From the NCBI RefSeq assembly GCF_017571495.1, contig NZ_JAGETZ010000005.1, forward strand, positions 186,001 through 250,000: DNA of 64,000 nucleotides. Direction: 5' to 3'. The notes below the pieces were generated by a model. The model was not told where the DNA came from. It made no database searches and was given only the letters and a program-made list of their open reading frames with translations. The translations under genes and the position numbers were made by a program. Below, in pieces: positions 34,546 through 42,767 of the stretch (position 1 is the first letter of the stretch; each line of letters starts with the position of its first letter). The stretch is from Hymenobacter negativus. Its GTDB lineage: Bacteria > Bacteroidota > Bacteroidia > Cytophagales > Hymenobacteraceae.

Positions 34546-35528
34546 AGAATTTCCTCAATCGCTGCCAACTCCTCCGCGCTGAACGCTAAGTTTTCTAAGC
34601 AACGCAATGAGTCATCGAGTTGCTCGGGCTTGCTGGAGCCGATTAGGACGGAGGTTACCCGCTCGTCTTTCAATAGCCAGGACAGGGCCATCTGGGCGAG
34701 GCTTTGATTGCGGGTCTGAGCGAGGTCGTTGAGGCGACGGACCTGTGAGAGGCGCTCCGGCGTGAGGTTGTTCTCGGTGAGAAAGCCGACGCCCTTGGCC
34801 ACGCGAGAATCTTCGGGAATGCCGTGCAGGTATTTGTTGGTGAGCAGGCCCTGGGCCAGGGGTGAAAAGGGGATGCAGCCTACGCCTTCCTGGTCCAGCA
34901 GGTCGAGCAGCCCGCCCTCTACCCAGCGCTCAAACATGGAATACTTGGGCTGGTGGATGAGGCAGGGCGTTCCCAACTCGCGCAATAGCCTGAAGGCCTC
35001 GGCGGCTTCGGCGGGCTGGTAATTGCTGAGGCCCACGTACAGCGCCTTGCCCTGACGCACGATGAGGTCGAGCGCGGACATGGTTTCGGCCAGGGGCGTT
35101 TCGGGGTCGGGGCGGTGGTGGTAGAAAATGTCGACGTACTCTAGGCCCATGCGTTTGAGGCTCTGATCGAGGCTGGAAACCAAGTACTTCTTCGAGCCCC
35201 ACTCGCCGTAGGGGCCTTCCCACATGTGGTAGCCAGCCTTACTGGAAATAATGAGCTCGTCGCGGTGAGCAGCAAAATCCTCGTGCAGAATGCGCCCAAA
35301 ATTTGTCTCGGCCGAGCCGGGGGGCGGGCCGTAATTGTTGGCCAGGTCGAAGTGGGTGATGCCGCGGTCGAAGGCCCGGCGCAGGATGGCGCGGCCGTTT
35401 TCGAGCGTATCTACGCCGCCAAAGTTGTGCCACAGGCCCAATGAGAGCGCCGGTAGTTTCAGGCCGCTGCGGCCACAGCGGCGGTAGGTCATATCCTGGT
35501 AGCGAGTGGGAGCGGGCTGGTACGGCAT
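34542..35528 (-). CDS. yghZ: Aldo/keto reductase, L-glyceraldehyde 3-phosphate reductase-like
   Basis: A 328-residue NADPH-dependent reductase of the AKR superfamily. MTYRRCGRSGLKLPALSLGL and HFDLANNYGPPPGSAE match E. coli YghZ/Gpr closely. Visible tetrad residues are the Asp and Tyr in DLANNYG, Lys in IISSKAGY and His in DIFYHHRPD. SVLIGSSKPEQLDDSL binds the cofactor phosphate. Start MPYQPAPTRYQDM matches the YghZ N-terminus. The enzyme is thought to clear L-glyceraldehyde 3-phosphate and methylglyoxal. An aldolase gene lies just upstream on the same strand, separated by a palindromic repeat, fitting a triose-phosphate theme. Confidence 0.93.
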   Translation of the reverse strand: MPYQPAPTRYQDMTYRRCGRSGLKLPALSLGLWHNFGGVDTLENGRAILRRAFDRGITHFDLANNYGPPPGSAETNFGRILHEDFAAHRDELIISSKAGYHMWEGPYGEWGSKKYLVSSLDQSLKRMGLEYVDIFYHHRPDPETPLAETMSALDLIVRQGKALYVGLSNYQPAEAAEAFRLLRELGTPCLIHQPKYSMFERWVEGGLLDLLDQEGVGCIPFSPLAQGLLTNKYLHGIPEDSRVAKGVGFLTENNLTPERLSQVRRLNDLAQTRNQSLAQMALSWLLKDERVTSVLIGSSKPEQLDDSLRCLENLAFSAEELAAIEEIL

Positions 35529-35560
35529 GATGGTTGAAGAAGTGGCGTATAAGGTACTAA

Positions 35561-35664
35561 AACAGAACGTCATGCTGAGCTTGCCGAAGCATCTCTACCG
35601 CAAGAGTAATTGATTTTACTAACACGGTAGAAATGCTTCGGCAAGCTCAGCATGACGTTCTGTT
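35561..35664. repeat. Dispersed palindromic repeat, AACGTCATGCTGAGC family
   Basis: 40-base arms (35561-35600 and 35625-35664) pair with one mismatch around a 24-base loop. The outer parts are nearly identical to the copies at 10252 and 12288. It fills the gap between the aldolase and the aldo/keto reductase genes. Confidence 0.9.
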
Positions 35665-35678
35665 TTTGGCAATAAGTG

Positions 35679-36764
35679 CTAGTAGCGGCGGTTGATGCAG
35701 TTCAGGTCTTCAAAGGCCTGTTTCAGGCGCGCCACGAAGGTGTCTTCGCCTTTTCGCAGCCATACGCGTGGGTCGTAGTATTTCTTATTGGGCGAATCGG
35801 CGCCGGTAGGGTTACCAATCTGGCCTTGCAGGAAACCTTCGTTCTTCACGTAGTAATCCTTGATGCCTTCCCAGAACGCCCACTGCAAGTCGGTGTCAAT
35901 GTTCATTTTGATGGCGCCGTAGCTGATGGCCTCGCGGATTTCCTCCTGGCTCGAGCCTGAGCCGCCGTGGAATACGAAGTCGATGGGCAGGGCCTCTTCA
36001 ATGTTGTGCTTCTGGCGCAGGAACTCCTGCGAGTTGTGCAGAATCTTGGGCTGCAGCTTCACGTTGCCGGGCTTGTACACGCCGTGCACGTTGCCAAAAG
36101 CAGCTGCAATGGTGAAGCGGTTGCTCACTTCGCTCAGCTGCTCGTAGGCGTAGGCCACTTCCTCAGGCTGGGTATAGAGCTTGCTCGAATCCACGTCGGA
36201 GTTGTCGACGCCGTCTTCCTCGCCGCCGGTCACGCCGAGCTCGATTTCCAGCGTCATCCCGATTTTAGCCATGCGCTCCAAGTAGCGCTTGCAGATTTCG
36301 ATGTTCTCCTCAATCGGCTCTTCCGACAGGTCGAGCATGTGCGAGCTGTAGAGGGGCTGGCCATGCTGAGCGTAGTATTTCTCGCCAGCGTCGAGCAGGC
36401 CGTCAATCCAGGGGAGGAGCTTTTTGGCGGCGTGGTCGGTGTGCAGCACTACTGGCACGTCGTACAGCGCGGCCATGAGGTGCACGTGGTGCGCTCCCGA
36501 AATGCCGCCTGCGATGCTGGACTGCTGCTTGTCGTTGGGTACCGACTTGCCGGCGAAGAACTGCGCGCCACCGTTCGAAAACTGCACCATCACCGGCGAA
36601 TTCAGGGCTTTGGCGGTTTCGAGTACACCATTCACGGTGTTGGTGCCGGTCACGTTCACGGCGGGCAGGGCGTAGCCGTTGGCTTTGGCGTTGCGGAAGA
36701 GGGCCTGCACTTCGTCGCCGTGCAGCACACCGGCGCGCAGGCCGGTTAGGGTTTGGTCAGCCAT
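35679..36764 (-). CDS. fbaA: Fructose-bisphosphate aldolase, class II
   Basis: Zinc-dependent aldolase cleaving fructose 1,6-bisphosphate in glycolysis, and the reverse in gluconeogenesis. The 361-residue protein is of the class IIA (E. coli FbaA) type. Metal ligands appear in VVLHTDHAAKKLL near residue 105, with further His in AAFGNVHGVY and FVFHGGSGSSQEEI. The triose-phosphate loop is KMNIDTDLQWAFWEGI near 295. Start MADQTLTGLRAGVLHGDE gives normal length. The gene lies between a T9SS-type small protein gene and the aldo/keto reductase. Confidence 0.95.
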   Translation of the reverse strand: MADQTLTGLRAGVLHGDEVQALFRNAKANGYALPAVNVTGTNTVNGVLETAKALNSPVMVQFSNGGAQFFAGKSVPNDKQQSSIAGGISGAHHVHLMAALYDVPVVLHTDHAAKKLLPWIDGLLDAGEKYYAQHGQPLYSSHMLDLSEEPIEENIEICKRYLERMAKIGMTLEIELGVTGGEEDGVDNSDVDSSKLYTQPEEVAYAYEQLSEVSNRFTIAAAFGNVHGVYKPGNVKLQPKILHNSQEFLRQKHNIEEALPIDFVFHGGSGSSQEEIREAISYGAIKMNIDTDLQWAFWEGIKDYYVKNEGFLQGQIGNPTGADSPNKKYYDPRVWLRKGEDTFVARLKQAFEDLNCINRRY

Positions 36765-36917
36765 AAAAAAAGTTGTGCGGCAGGGCCGCGGTGGGATGTG
36801 AAAGCGGCAGAACGAGCGGGCCACCTGCGCGGCGGCCCCGGCAGCAAAGTACGGTCCCTGCCGCCTAACCTGAAAGGACTTGTCCCAACGACTTGGCTCC
36901 CGGCGCGATTAACCCCC

Positions 36918-36951
36918 AAAAAAGAGGCTGACCGTTGCAGCGGTCAGCCTC
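36918..36951 (-). terminator. Rho-independent terminator of the T9SS-type gene
   Basis: GAGGCTGACCG (36924-36934) pairs with CGGTCAGCCTC (36941-36951). Read on the minus strand, the hairpin is followed by TTTTTT. It lies 37 bases after the end of the sorting-domain gene. Confidence 0.85.
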
Positions 36952-36988
36952 GAAGCGGCACGGTAGTTATTCGTGCGGCCCATTCTGG

Positions 36989-37558
36989 TTATTCGGTTGT
37001 CATTAGCATTGACTGTCGGTACACGCCTTGGCGGGTCGTGACCTGCAACTCGTATACGTAGTCGCCGGGTGGCAAGCCAATACCGGTCAGGTTTAGCCGG
37101 ATGCTTTGGGCGCCGGCGCTGCAGCCCTTGCGCACCACGCCGGCCACTTTTCGGCCCATCAGGTCGAGGATGTTGAGGCGGACATCGGCTGAGTTGGCCA
37201 GGGTGAAAGGCACATTGGTTTCACCCTTATACGGGTTGGGATAGTTCTGGCCAAGAATAAACTGGCCACCGGTTACACGGTCGGGGATACGTGGGCCAAA
37301 AATGTTGGTGAGCGGCAGTATTACGTCGGGGGTAACGGCACAGCCACTGATAGGTGCTGAGTCCGAAAACAAAGCGGATTTGACGAAGCCTGGAGCATCA
37401 GCCATGTGGCAATTGACGGATGGGATTGGAGAAAAAGAAGAGCACATAAGCAGAAGAAAGACGTTCTTGATTTGCTTCTCCGAAGATGAGAACGACGGTC
37501 TGCTGATGGGATAATTACTCGGCAGTAGCCTATAAAAAGTCGATGAGCGCAAGGGCAT
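36989..37558 (-). CDS. Small protein ending in a type IX secretion (type A) sorting domain
   Basis: A 189-residue protein whose C-terminal 85 residues form a T9SS type A sorting domain: LGQNYPNPYKGETNVPFTL, VRLNILDLMGRKVAGVV and LPPGDYVYELQVTTRQGVY. Such domains direct proteins out through the type IX system and are then cleaved. The remaining N-terminal part (about 100 residues, with a hydrophobic stretch IKNVFLLLMCSSF) is short and matches nothing. Mature cargo would be only about 50-60 residues, which is unusually small. The start is uncertain because the hydrophobic stretch lies at about residue 30. Confidence 0.7.
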   Translation of the reverse strand: MPLRSSTFYRLLPSNYPISRPSFSSSEKQIKNVFLLLMCSSFSPIPSVNCHMADAPGFVKSALFSDSAPISGCAVTPDVILPLTNIFGPRIPDRVTGGQFILGQNYPNPYKGETNVPFTLANSADVRLNILDLMGRKVAGVVRKGCSAGAQSIRLNLTGIGLPPGDYVYELQVTTRQGVYRQSMLMTTE

Positions 37559-37770
37559 CCGCTACCAACGCGAGAGTGTGGTCGCCGAACTGTCTGTAAG
37601 CCATTAAAATGAGCTGAGTAAGCAAAAAATGGCCAGTGGTCGGGGTAGCAGACGGACTGGGCGATTGGGCTTGAAAGAGATGGGGCCTCCAGTCACCTTT
37701 GATGCATCGAGAGTAGCCCGGCAGGCCGTCGGGCCCACCTATCTGCTCATTCACTTATCCCCACACAAAT

Positions 37771-38181
37771 ATGACGCCTCTGAGAATCTTCCGCGCCGCT
37801 GTTTGCCTGTTGTCGTTGTTATGGGCAGGAACCGCCACTGCCCAAATGCGCGACATAGAATACGCCAAGCCACGCGTCCCCATCGGCCCGGCCGAAGCCA
37901 ACACGCCGGGTGGCTTTGAAACGTATTCTCCAGCGCAGTGTGCTGCGTTGCTACGCGAGCTCACTACCACGCTGCAACTGCAACCATACCAGGTACTGGC
38001 CATGCGTCGCACGCTGGCTGCGCACCTACTACCTGCCTGCTCACCCCGCACCGTGGAAGCTGAGGCTCCCAATCAGGCGCTGCGCGGATTGCTTACAGAA
38101 GCCCAACTGGACCAGCTGCGGCAGTGGGAAACGGCCCAGCCCAGCGACCGTCGGGTTAGTTTGGTCGCGTCTTTGCAATAA
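37771..38181 (+). CDS. Secreted helical protein of unknown function
   Basis: A 136-residue exported protein with a signal peptide (residues 1-25, ending ATAQ). The mature part contains CAALLRELTTTLQLQPYQVLAMRRTL and a second helical stretch LLTEAQLDQLRQW. This pattern of repeated LTxxQ-like helices resembles Spy/CpxP-type helical periplasmic proteins, but the similarity is weak. Two Cys flank the central helix. It is followed after 49 bases by a tiny basic gene with a similar helical look. Function cannot be assigned. Confidence 0.6.
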   Translation: MTPLRIFRAAVCLLSLLWAGTATAQMRDIEYAKPRVPIGPAEANTPGGFETYSPAQCAALLRELTTTLQLQPYQVLAMRRTLAAHLLPACSPRTVEAEAPNQALRGLLTEAQLDQLRQWETAQPSDRRVSLVASLQ

Positions 38182-38230
38182 GGGTTACTAATTCCCGGAC
38201 TGTCCCTTTTTCACCCATTCCATTTTTGCT

Positions 38231-38362
38231 ATGCAACGCTTTGAAGACGAATTCGACAACCAACTCCGCACGGTATTAAAAGCCGATGAATACGCCAAGT
38301 TTCAAGCCAAGCGTGCCGCTCAGCAGCGGGCACGGCGGCCGGGCCGAAAGCCTAGTAAGTAG
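38231..38362 (+). CDS. 43-residue basic protein
   Basis: ATG at 38231 opens a 43-codon frame ending TAG at 38362: MQRFEDEFDNQLRTVLKADE, then YAKFQAKRAAQQRARRPGRK. It has a helical acidic first half and a strongly basic tail. It has no signal peptide, although the gene before it encodes an exported protein. The helical LRTVLKADEYAKF segment resembles the end of LTxxQ-type helical proteins, so it could also be a detached tail of such a gene. It is too short for confident annotation. Confidence 0.45.
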   Translation: MQRFEDEFDNQLRTVLKADEYAKFQAKRAAQQRARRPGRKPSK

Positions 38363-38380
38363 CCGGATTCCGCTCTAGTC

Positions 38381-38430
38381 AAATCAAGAACGTGATGTTG
38401 AGCGTAGCCGGAGCGTCACGTTCTTGATTT
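38381..38430. repeat. Short palindrome related to the AACGTCATGCTGAGC family
   Basis: AAATCAAGAACGTGA (38381-38395) and its exact reverse complement (38416-38430) flank a 20-base loop TGTTGAGCGTAGCCGGAGCG. It lies between convergent genes and could terminate both. Confidence 0.75.
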
Positions 38431-38451
38431 AAGATAACCGGACAATACTTG

Positions 38452-39063
38452 CTATTGTAACCGCTTGAGGCCGGCGGTAGCGGCAGCATCGCCGGGGCGA
38501 ATAAGCAGGGCTTTGGTATAGAGGGCGCGGGCTTCGGCCTTCTTGCCAATGTTGAGATAGGACCAGGCCAGGGAAAGGGTAGAATCGTAGTCGAACGGGT
38601 AAAGGTTGACGACGCGCTCGAAGTAGTGAGCGGCCTGGGTGTAGGTTTTGCGGTTGAGGTAGATGACGCCGGTCCAGTAGTTGGCTTGGGTGTTTTGGGG
38701 GTCTATTTTGAGGATGCTTTCGTAGGTGCTGAGCATCTGCTCAATCTGGCCCAGTGCGTTCAGAGGCTTGATTAGGCCGAATTTGGGTTCGAGGGCATAG
38801 GGGCGCTGCTCCACGGCTTTCTGGTAGTGGGCGGCGGCAGCGGTGTAGTTTTTGGCCAGAAAGTAGAGCCAGCCCAGGCGCAGATTCTGCTCGTAAGTGC
38901 CGGTGTAAATGGCCTTGATGGGCGCAATGGCATCGGCGTAGTCGGCTTTGGCCTCGGCGGTGTAACTGGTGGCAAAGGCGGCCGCCTGGTCCGGCGCCTG
39001 GGCGGCAGCCGGCGTGGCGTACACCAGGGCAGCGGTAGCAAAGGTCAGCTTTACCAGGTCCAT
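38452..39063 (-). CDS. Exported tetratricopeptide repeat protein, last gene of the six-gene operon
   Basis: A 203-residue protein with a signal peptide (ending PAAAQA). At least three TPR units follow: near 60-90 (NLRLGWLYFLAKNYTAAAAH), 125-155 (ANYWTGVIYLNRKTYTQAAH) and 160-190 (TLSLAWSYLNIGKKAEARAL). TPR proteins bind other proteins, so a periplasmic scaffold role is likely. The start overlaps the end of the preceding beta-barrel gene by 13 bases, indicating coupled translation. It ends the operon that begins with the PqqD-like gene. Confidence 0.8.
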   Translation of the reverse strand: MDLVKLTFATAALVYATPAAAQAPDQAAAFATSYTAEAKADYADAIAPIKAIYTGTYEQNLRLGWLYFLAKNYTAAAAHYQKAVEQRPYALEPKFGLIKPLNALGQIEQMLSTYESILKIDPQNTQANYWTGVIYLNRKTYTQAAHYFERVVNLYPFDYDSTLSLAWSYLNIGKKAEARALYTKALLIRPGDAAATAGLKRLQ

Positions 39064-40352
39064 GCGAGGGCAGTGCTTAGGGAATGTAAGTTATAGCGGT
39101 TGCCTCTGATGAAGTCGCGGCGGCGCTCAAAGCCGTAGCCGAGGCGCAGCGACAGCCGTTGCGGCAGCAAAAGTAGCAGGCTCGTCCCAGCGCGGGCGCG
39201 CAGCGGGTCGAGCAGGTTGTAAACATACAGGCCATCAAGCTCAGCCAGTACCGGCACCTGGCCCAGGCCGCCGTAGGCTTCCAGCCAGACGCCGCAGTGC
39301 AGGTACCCACCCGCGCCCAGTAGCCCGTGCGGAAAGCTGCGGCCCCCGGAGCGCACCACACTGGCCTGCCCAAAACCATAAAGGCGCAGGTTGCCGAATG
39401 GGTACACGGTCAGGCGTAGGTCGGTTTGGAAGCGAGTGGTATCGGTGAGGCGGCCGGCGTAGAGGCCGGCCTGGACGGCCCAGTAGGGGCGGGCGTAGGC
39501 CACGGCAGCATAGCCGAGGTAGTTGCTAATGGCTTCGACCCGGCCAAAGTCGCTGCTCAGGTAATGGCCGCCAAGCAGGGCACGCCAACGCGGGGCCAGC
39601 TGGGTGCCTAGTAGGGCATGGTACTGGGTCTGGCGCACGGGGTAGGGGGCACTTGCCCCGCGCCGAAAACGGTCGGGCAGCTCAATATCCTGGCCAAAAA
39701 AGCTCAGGTTCTGGCTGAAGGTAAAGCGGGGGCTGAGGCGGGTGCCCAAACCCACCCGGAAAAAGCCAGCCGTGCCCCGGTGGCGGTTATCAGGGAATTG
39801 CACGCTGCCTTCTACCTCGACGCGGCTGAGCAACTGAAAGCCGTTGAGGTGCAGGGGACGACGTAGCGAGTCGGGCAAGCCATGCCCAATGAGGGCAGCA
39901 GCGTTGGGTTGGTTAAGTTCCAGATAGGCCAGGGCCAGCCCGTAGCGGGCAGTGGTGTCAAGCGGGTTTTCGCGCAGGGCGTGGCCGTAGTGATGGATGG
40001 CGGCGGCGGGCCGGTCCTGCGCCAGGGCAGCCTGGCCCAGCCGGCGGCGTAGGTCGGGGTAGTCGGTGCCGAGGCGCAGCTGGGCGCGGCCCACAGAGTC
40101 GAGCTCGGCCCAACGGTACTGGTTGGCGAGGGTGCTGATGAGGCTATCGGTGGTCTGAAAATCGGGCTGTTGGGCGTGCAGGGTGCCGGTGCCGAGGCTG
40201 AATATGACCAGTAGGAAGCGGAGCCACGGCCACACCCGCTCCGCTAGCTGAACGGGTGGCGGCGGGCCGCTTCGGGGCGCACGGGGCTGTCTAGCCGACA
40301 ACCGGTTGGCTGGCTGCGTCGTCGGGCCGGGGGGAGAGGTTGTTTTCCTCAT
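39051..40352 (-). CDS. Outer membrane protein with TPR region and beta-barrel
   Basis: A 433-residue protein. After a Pro-rich lead, a hydrophobic signal (WLRFLLVIFSLGTGTLHAQ) opens the mature part. Residues about 70-165 are TPR-like helices (YPDLRRRLGQAALAQDRPAA, TARYGLALAYLELNQPNAAA). The remainder alternates polar and aromatic strands typical of a beta-barrel and ends in ALAWTW, an aromatic C-terminus as expected. The start ATG overlaps the stop of the transporter-peptidase gene in an ATGA (40349-40352). A barrel with periplasmic TPR resembles outer membrane assembly or export channels such as those of exopolysaccharide systems. Confidence 0.75.
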   Translation of the reverse strand: MRKTTSPPGPTTQPANRLSARQPRAPRSGPPPPVQLAERVWPWLRFLLVIFSLGTGTLHAQQPDFQTTDSLISTLANQYRWAELDSVGRAQLRLGTDYPDLRRRLGQAALAQDRPAAAIHHYGHALRENPLDTTARYGLALAYLELNQPNAAALIGHGLPDSLRRPLHLNGFQLLSRVEVEGSVQFPDNRHRGTAGFFRVGLGTRLSPRFTFSQNLSFFGQDIELPDRFRRGASAPYPVRQTQYHALLGTQLAPRWRALLGGHYLSSDFGRVEAISNYLGYAAVAYARPYWAVQAGLYAGRLTDTTRFQTDLRLTVYPFGNLRLYGFGQASVVRSGGRSFPHGLLGAGGYLHCGVWLEAYGGLGQVPVLAELDGLYVYNLLDPLRARAGTSLLLLLPQRLSLRLGYGFERRRDFIRGNRYNLHSLSTALAWTW

Positions 40353-42730
40353 GCGCCAGCTATTGAACACGTCAGGTATACTTCTCGCGCTGCCTGCTTC
40401 ACCCGCAGCTCAGTCAGCAGGCCGTCGCGGAAGGTTAGCTCTGCTGTCTGCTCGGTGCGTTCGCGGCCGAAATAGCCCACCGTGACGCGGCTGCGCAGGC
40501 GCACCGGGCGGCCGGGCCAGGCGGCTTCGGCCCCACCGGCCCACTCCAGCCGGAAGTGCGGCTTGAGAAAGCGGTAGAAGGGAGCCAGCACATCCTGCGC
40601 CCAACTCAGAGCGGGGTTGCGAATGATGGAGAGCGGAAACGTGTCGTGGGTGGTCTGGCCCGGCAGGCTTACCAGCGGTATGCGGTAGGCGGCCTGGTAA
40701 AAGAGGTAGAGCCAGGAAGCTTCGGACCCATAGAAAGCCGTAAAGTAGAACACCGACTCATCGCCCGCGAAGTAGGCCACGGCCCCGGTGGTCTGACAGC
40801 GCAAGTAGGTCAAATTGTAGGCATCGGTGAAGACCTCCCAGCGCTGGGCCGGGGCGTCGGGCGTGTCGGGGTTGCGCACGTTCAACGCGTAGCCGGGCGG
40901 GAAGCGCAGGGCTTGGCTCAAGGTGCGGTTGAAGGTGGGCGGACTCACGGTTTCGTTCTGACGCGGTACGTCAAAGTGATGCAGCCGGGGAACTGGGGGA
41001 AGCTGCGGAAACCCGTCCGTTCCCCCTTCGCCAGGGCCGACTGCCGCCCAAACGGGTTCCGGCGCCCATCCGGCTGAGCTGTATGCCTGCCGGAATCCGC
41101 CTGAGAGCTCTGCCGCTTCGGCGATGCCCTGCCGGACGGACTCAGCGGCCGTGCCCGCTTCTGTAGCAGGCACGGCCATGAAATATGCCAGCGGATAGGC
41201 CAGCGTGCGCGACCCCACGTAGGGCGTGGCCTGAACCTGAAAATGCAGGTGCGGCTCCGGCGAGCGGCCCGAGCTGCCGCAGGTGCCCAGCACGTCGCCG
41301 CGCCGCACGTAGTCGCCGGGCTTCACGGGCACGGAGTGGGCTCGCAGGTGCGAGAGCTGGGAGTAGAGGCCGGGCGCGTGGCGCAACACCACGGTATTGC
41401 CCCAGTTGTCGCGGGTATTTACCTCGCCAATATTGTTGTCTTCAATGTGCTGAACTACCTCCTCCACTACGCCGTCGGCGGGGGCCAGCACGGGTTTGTT
41501 GTAAGCATAGTAGTCGCTTAGGGCAAGGCCAGTGCCGTGGTAGGTGCGGCCGTCGGCATCGGCAATGGCAAAGTCGAGGGCCTGGCCCCAGGCCCCAAGA
41601 TGAGTGGGCCCGCCGCTGGCATAGCCCTGGGTGCACCGCCAGCTGCCCAGGAAGGGCAGGGTGAAAGCTACCGTGCCCTGGTGAGCTAGTCGCACGCGGT
41701 CGGTGGCGTAGGCGTACAGGTTGCGCTCAGGTGAGTAGCGCTGCACCGGCGTGAGCACCAGCCCCGCACCGGGCCGCTCACGCAGCAGCAGCACATACAG
41801 GAATAGCAGCGCCGTAGCGCAGTAAGGCAGCGATAGGGCTGGCAGGCCAAGCTTACTCAATACCGCCGTGATGCCAGCCAGCGCCACCACCGTTACGGGC
41901 ACGCTGAGCAGCGCCCACCCATAGCTGGCCACCGAGGGGATAACGAATACGCCGCCCACGGCCACAGCCGCCACAATATAGTTGGCCCCGAGGTTATATT
42001 CCAGGGGTCCGCTGCCTGCCGGGCCCGCCAGCAGGAGCACCCCATAGGCCCCCAAAAAGCCCAGTACCGATAGCGAAAACGCAATGCGCGAGTGCCACAG
42101 TAGCCCCGCCGCCACCAACAGCCCCGCCAGCGCATTATCCTGAAACAGCACCGAGCCCAGCGCGCGCAAGTAGGTGGCCAGCAGCGGCGGCCAGGGCCAT
42201 TCGCCCACCCACTGCATCAGGTTTACCAGCCGGGGGCCACCCAGCGCGTAGGCCTCATTCAGCCAGTAGATGTTGGCCTCGGCGGGCAGCAGGTGCAGCA
42301 GTGGGGCGCTGCCCAGCATCAGCAGCCAGACGGTAGCCACGAAGGGCAGCGACAGCGCTGGCAACCCGCGTCCGCTTAGCCAGCCGCCCAGCGCTACGCT
42401 CAGCAATAAGGCCACGCCCGCACCCACCAGCACCAGACCCGCCAGTGCCGTCCCCGGCGCATAAAACGATGCTAGTGCCAGCCCCGTCAGTAGGGAATTG
42501 AAGCTATAGGCGCCCCGGTCCGTCCACTCCCTATTGAAGCCGCCGAGCCGTGCGCCCGCCACCGCCAGCATTGTGCTGGCCAGCCCCGCCATGCCCACCA
42601 GCGGGTGGGCAAATGACACCAGCAGCAACAAGCCACCCAGCCCGCGATGCTGCGAGAAGAACAGCATGCTGTAGCTGTTCAGGATGGTGCGGAAGTAGGT
42701 GGGCAGGGTGGGCATGTACTGGGCAAACAA
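40349..42730 (-). CDS. Urea transporter fused to M23 (LytM-type) peptidase
   Basis: A 793-residue fusion. Residues about 12-320 form a polytopic membrane domain like urea transporters: ILNSYSMLFFSQHRGLGGLL, NREWTDRGAYSFNSLLTGLA and LPFVATVWLL, with duplicated halves. Residues about 350-510 form an M23 metallopeptidase: THLGAWGQALDFAI, KPVLAPADGVVEEVV and PEPHLHFQVQ, with the HxH and H...D metal ligands present. The last 240 residues are a third, unassigned region, probably strand-rich. It sits in the middle of a six-gene operon. M23 enzymes cut peptidoglycan peptides. The transported substrate is not proven to be urea. Confidence 0.85.
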   Translation of the reverse strand: MFAQYMPTLPTYFRTILNSYSMLFFSQHRGLGGLLLLVSFAHPLVGMAGLASTMLAVAGARLGGFNREWTDRGAYSFNSLLTGLALASFYAPGTALAGLVLVGAGVALLLSVALGGWLSGRGLPALSLPFVATVWLLMLGSAPLLHLLPAEANIYWLNEAYALGGPRLVNLMQWVGEWPWPPLLATYLRALGSVLFQDNALAGLLVAAGLLWHSRIAFSLSVLGFLGAYGVLLLAGPAGSGPLEYNLGANYIVAAVAVGGVFVIPSVASYGWALLSVPVTVVALAGITAVLSKLGLPALSLPYCATALLFLYVLLLRERPGAGLVLTPVQRYSPERNLYAYATDRVRLAHQGTVAFTLPFLGSWRCTQGYASGGPTHLGAWGQALDFAIADADGRTYHGTGLALSDYYAYNKPVLAPADGVVEEVVQHIEDNNIGEVNTRDNWGNTVVLRHAPGLYSQLSHLRAHSVPVKPGDYVRRGDVLGTCGSSGRSPEPHLHFQVQATPYVGSRTLAYPLAYFMAVPATEAGTAAESVRQGIAEAAELSGGFRQAYSSAGWAPEPVWAAVGPGEGGTDGFPQLPPVPRLHHFDVPRQNETVSPPTFNRTLSQALRFPPGYALNVRNPDTPDAPAQRWEVFTDAYNLTYLRCQTTGAVAYFAGDESVFYFTAFYGSEASWLYLFYQAAYRIPLVSLPGQTTHDTFPLSIIRNPALSWAQDVLAPFYRFLKPHFRLEWAGGAEAAWPGRPVRLRSRVTVGYFGRERTEQTAELTFRDGLLTELRVKQAAREVYLTCSIAGA

Positions 42731-42767
42731 CGGACTTAAGAGGCACGTCAGCAGGTGCCATTAGTAG

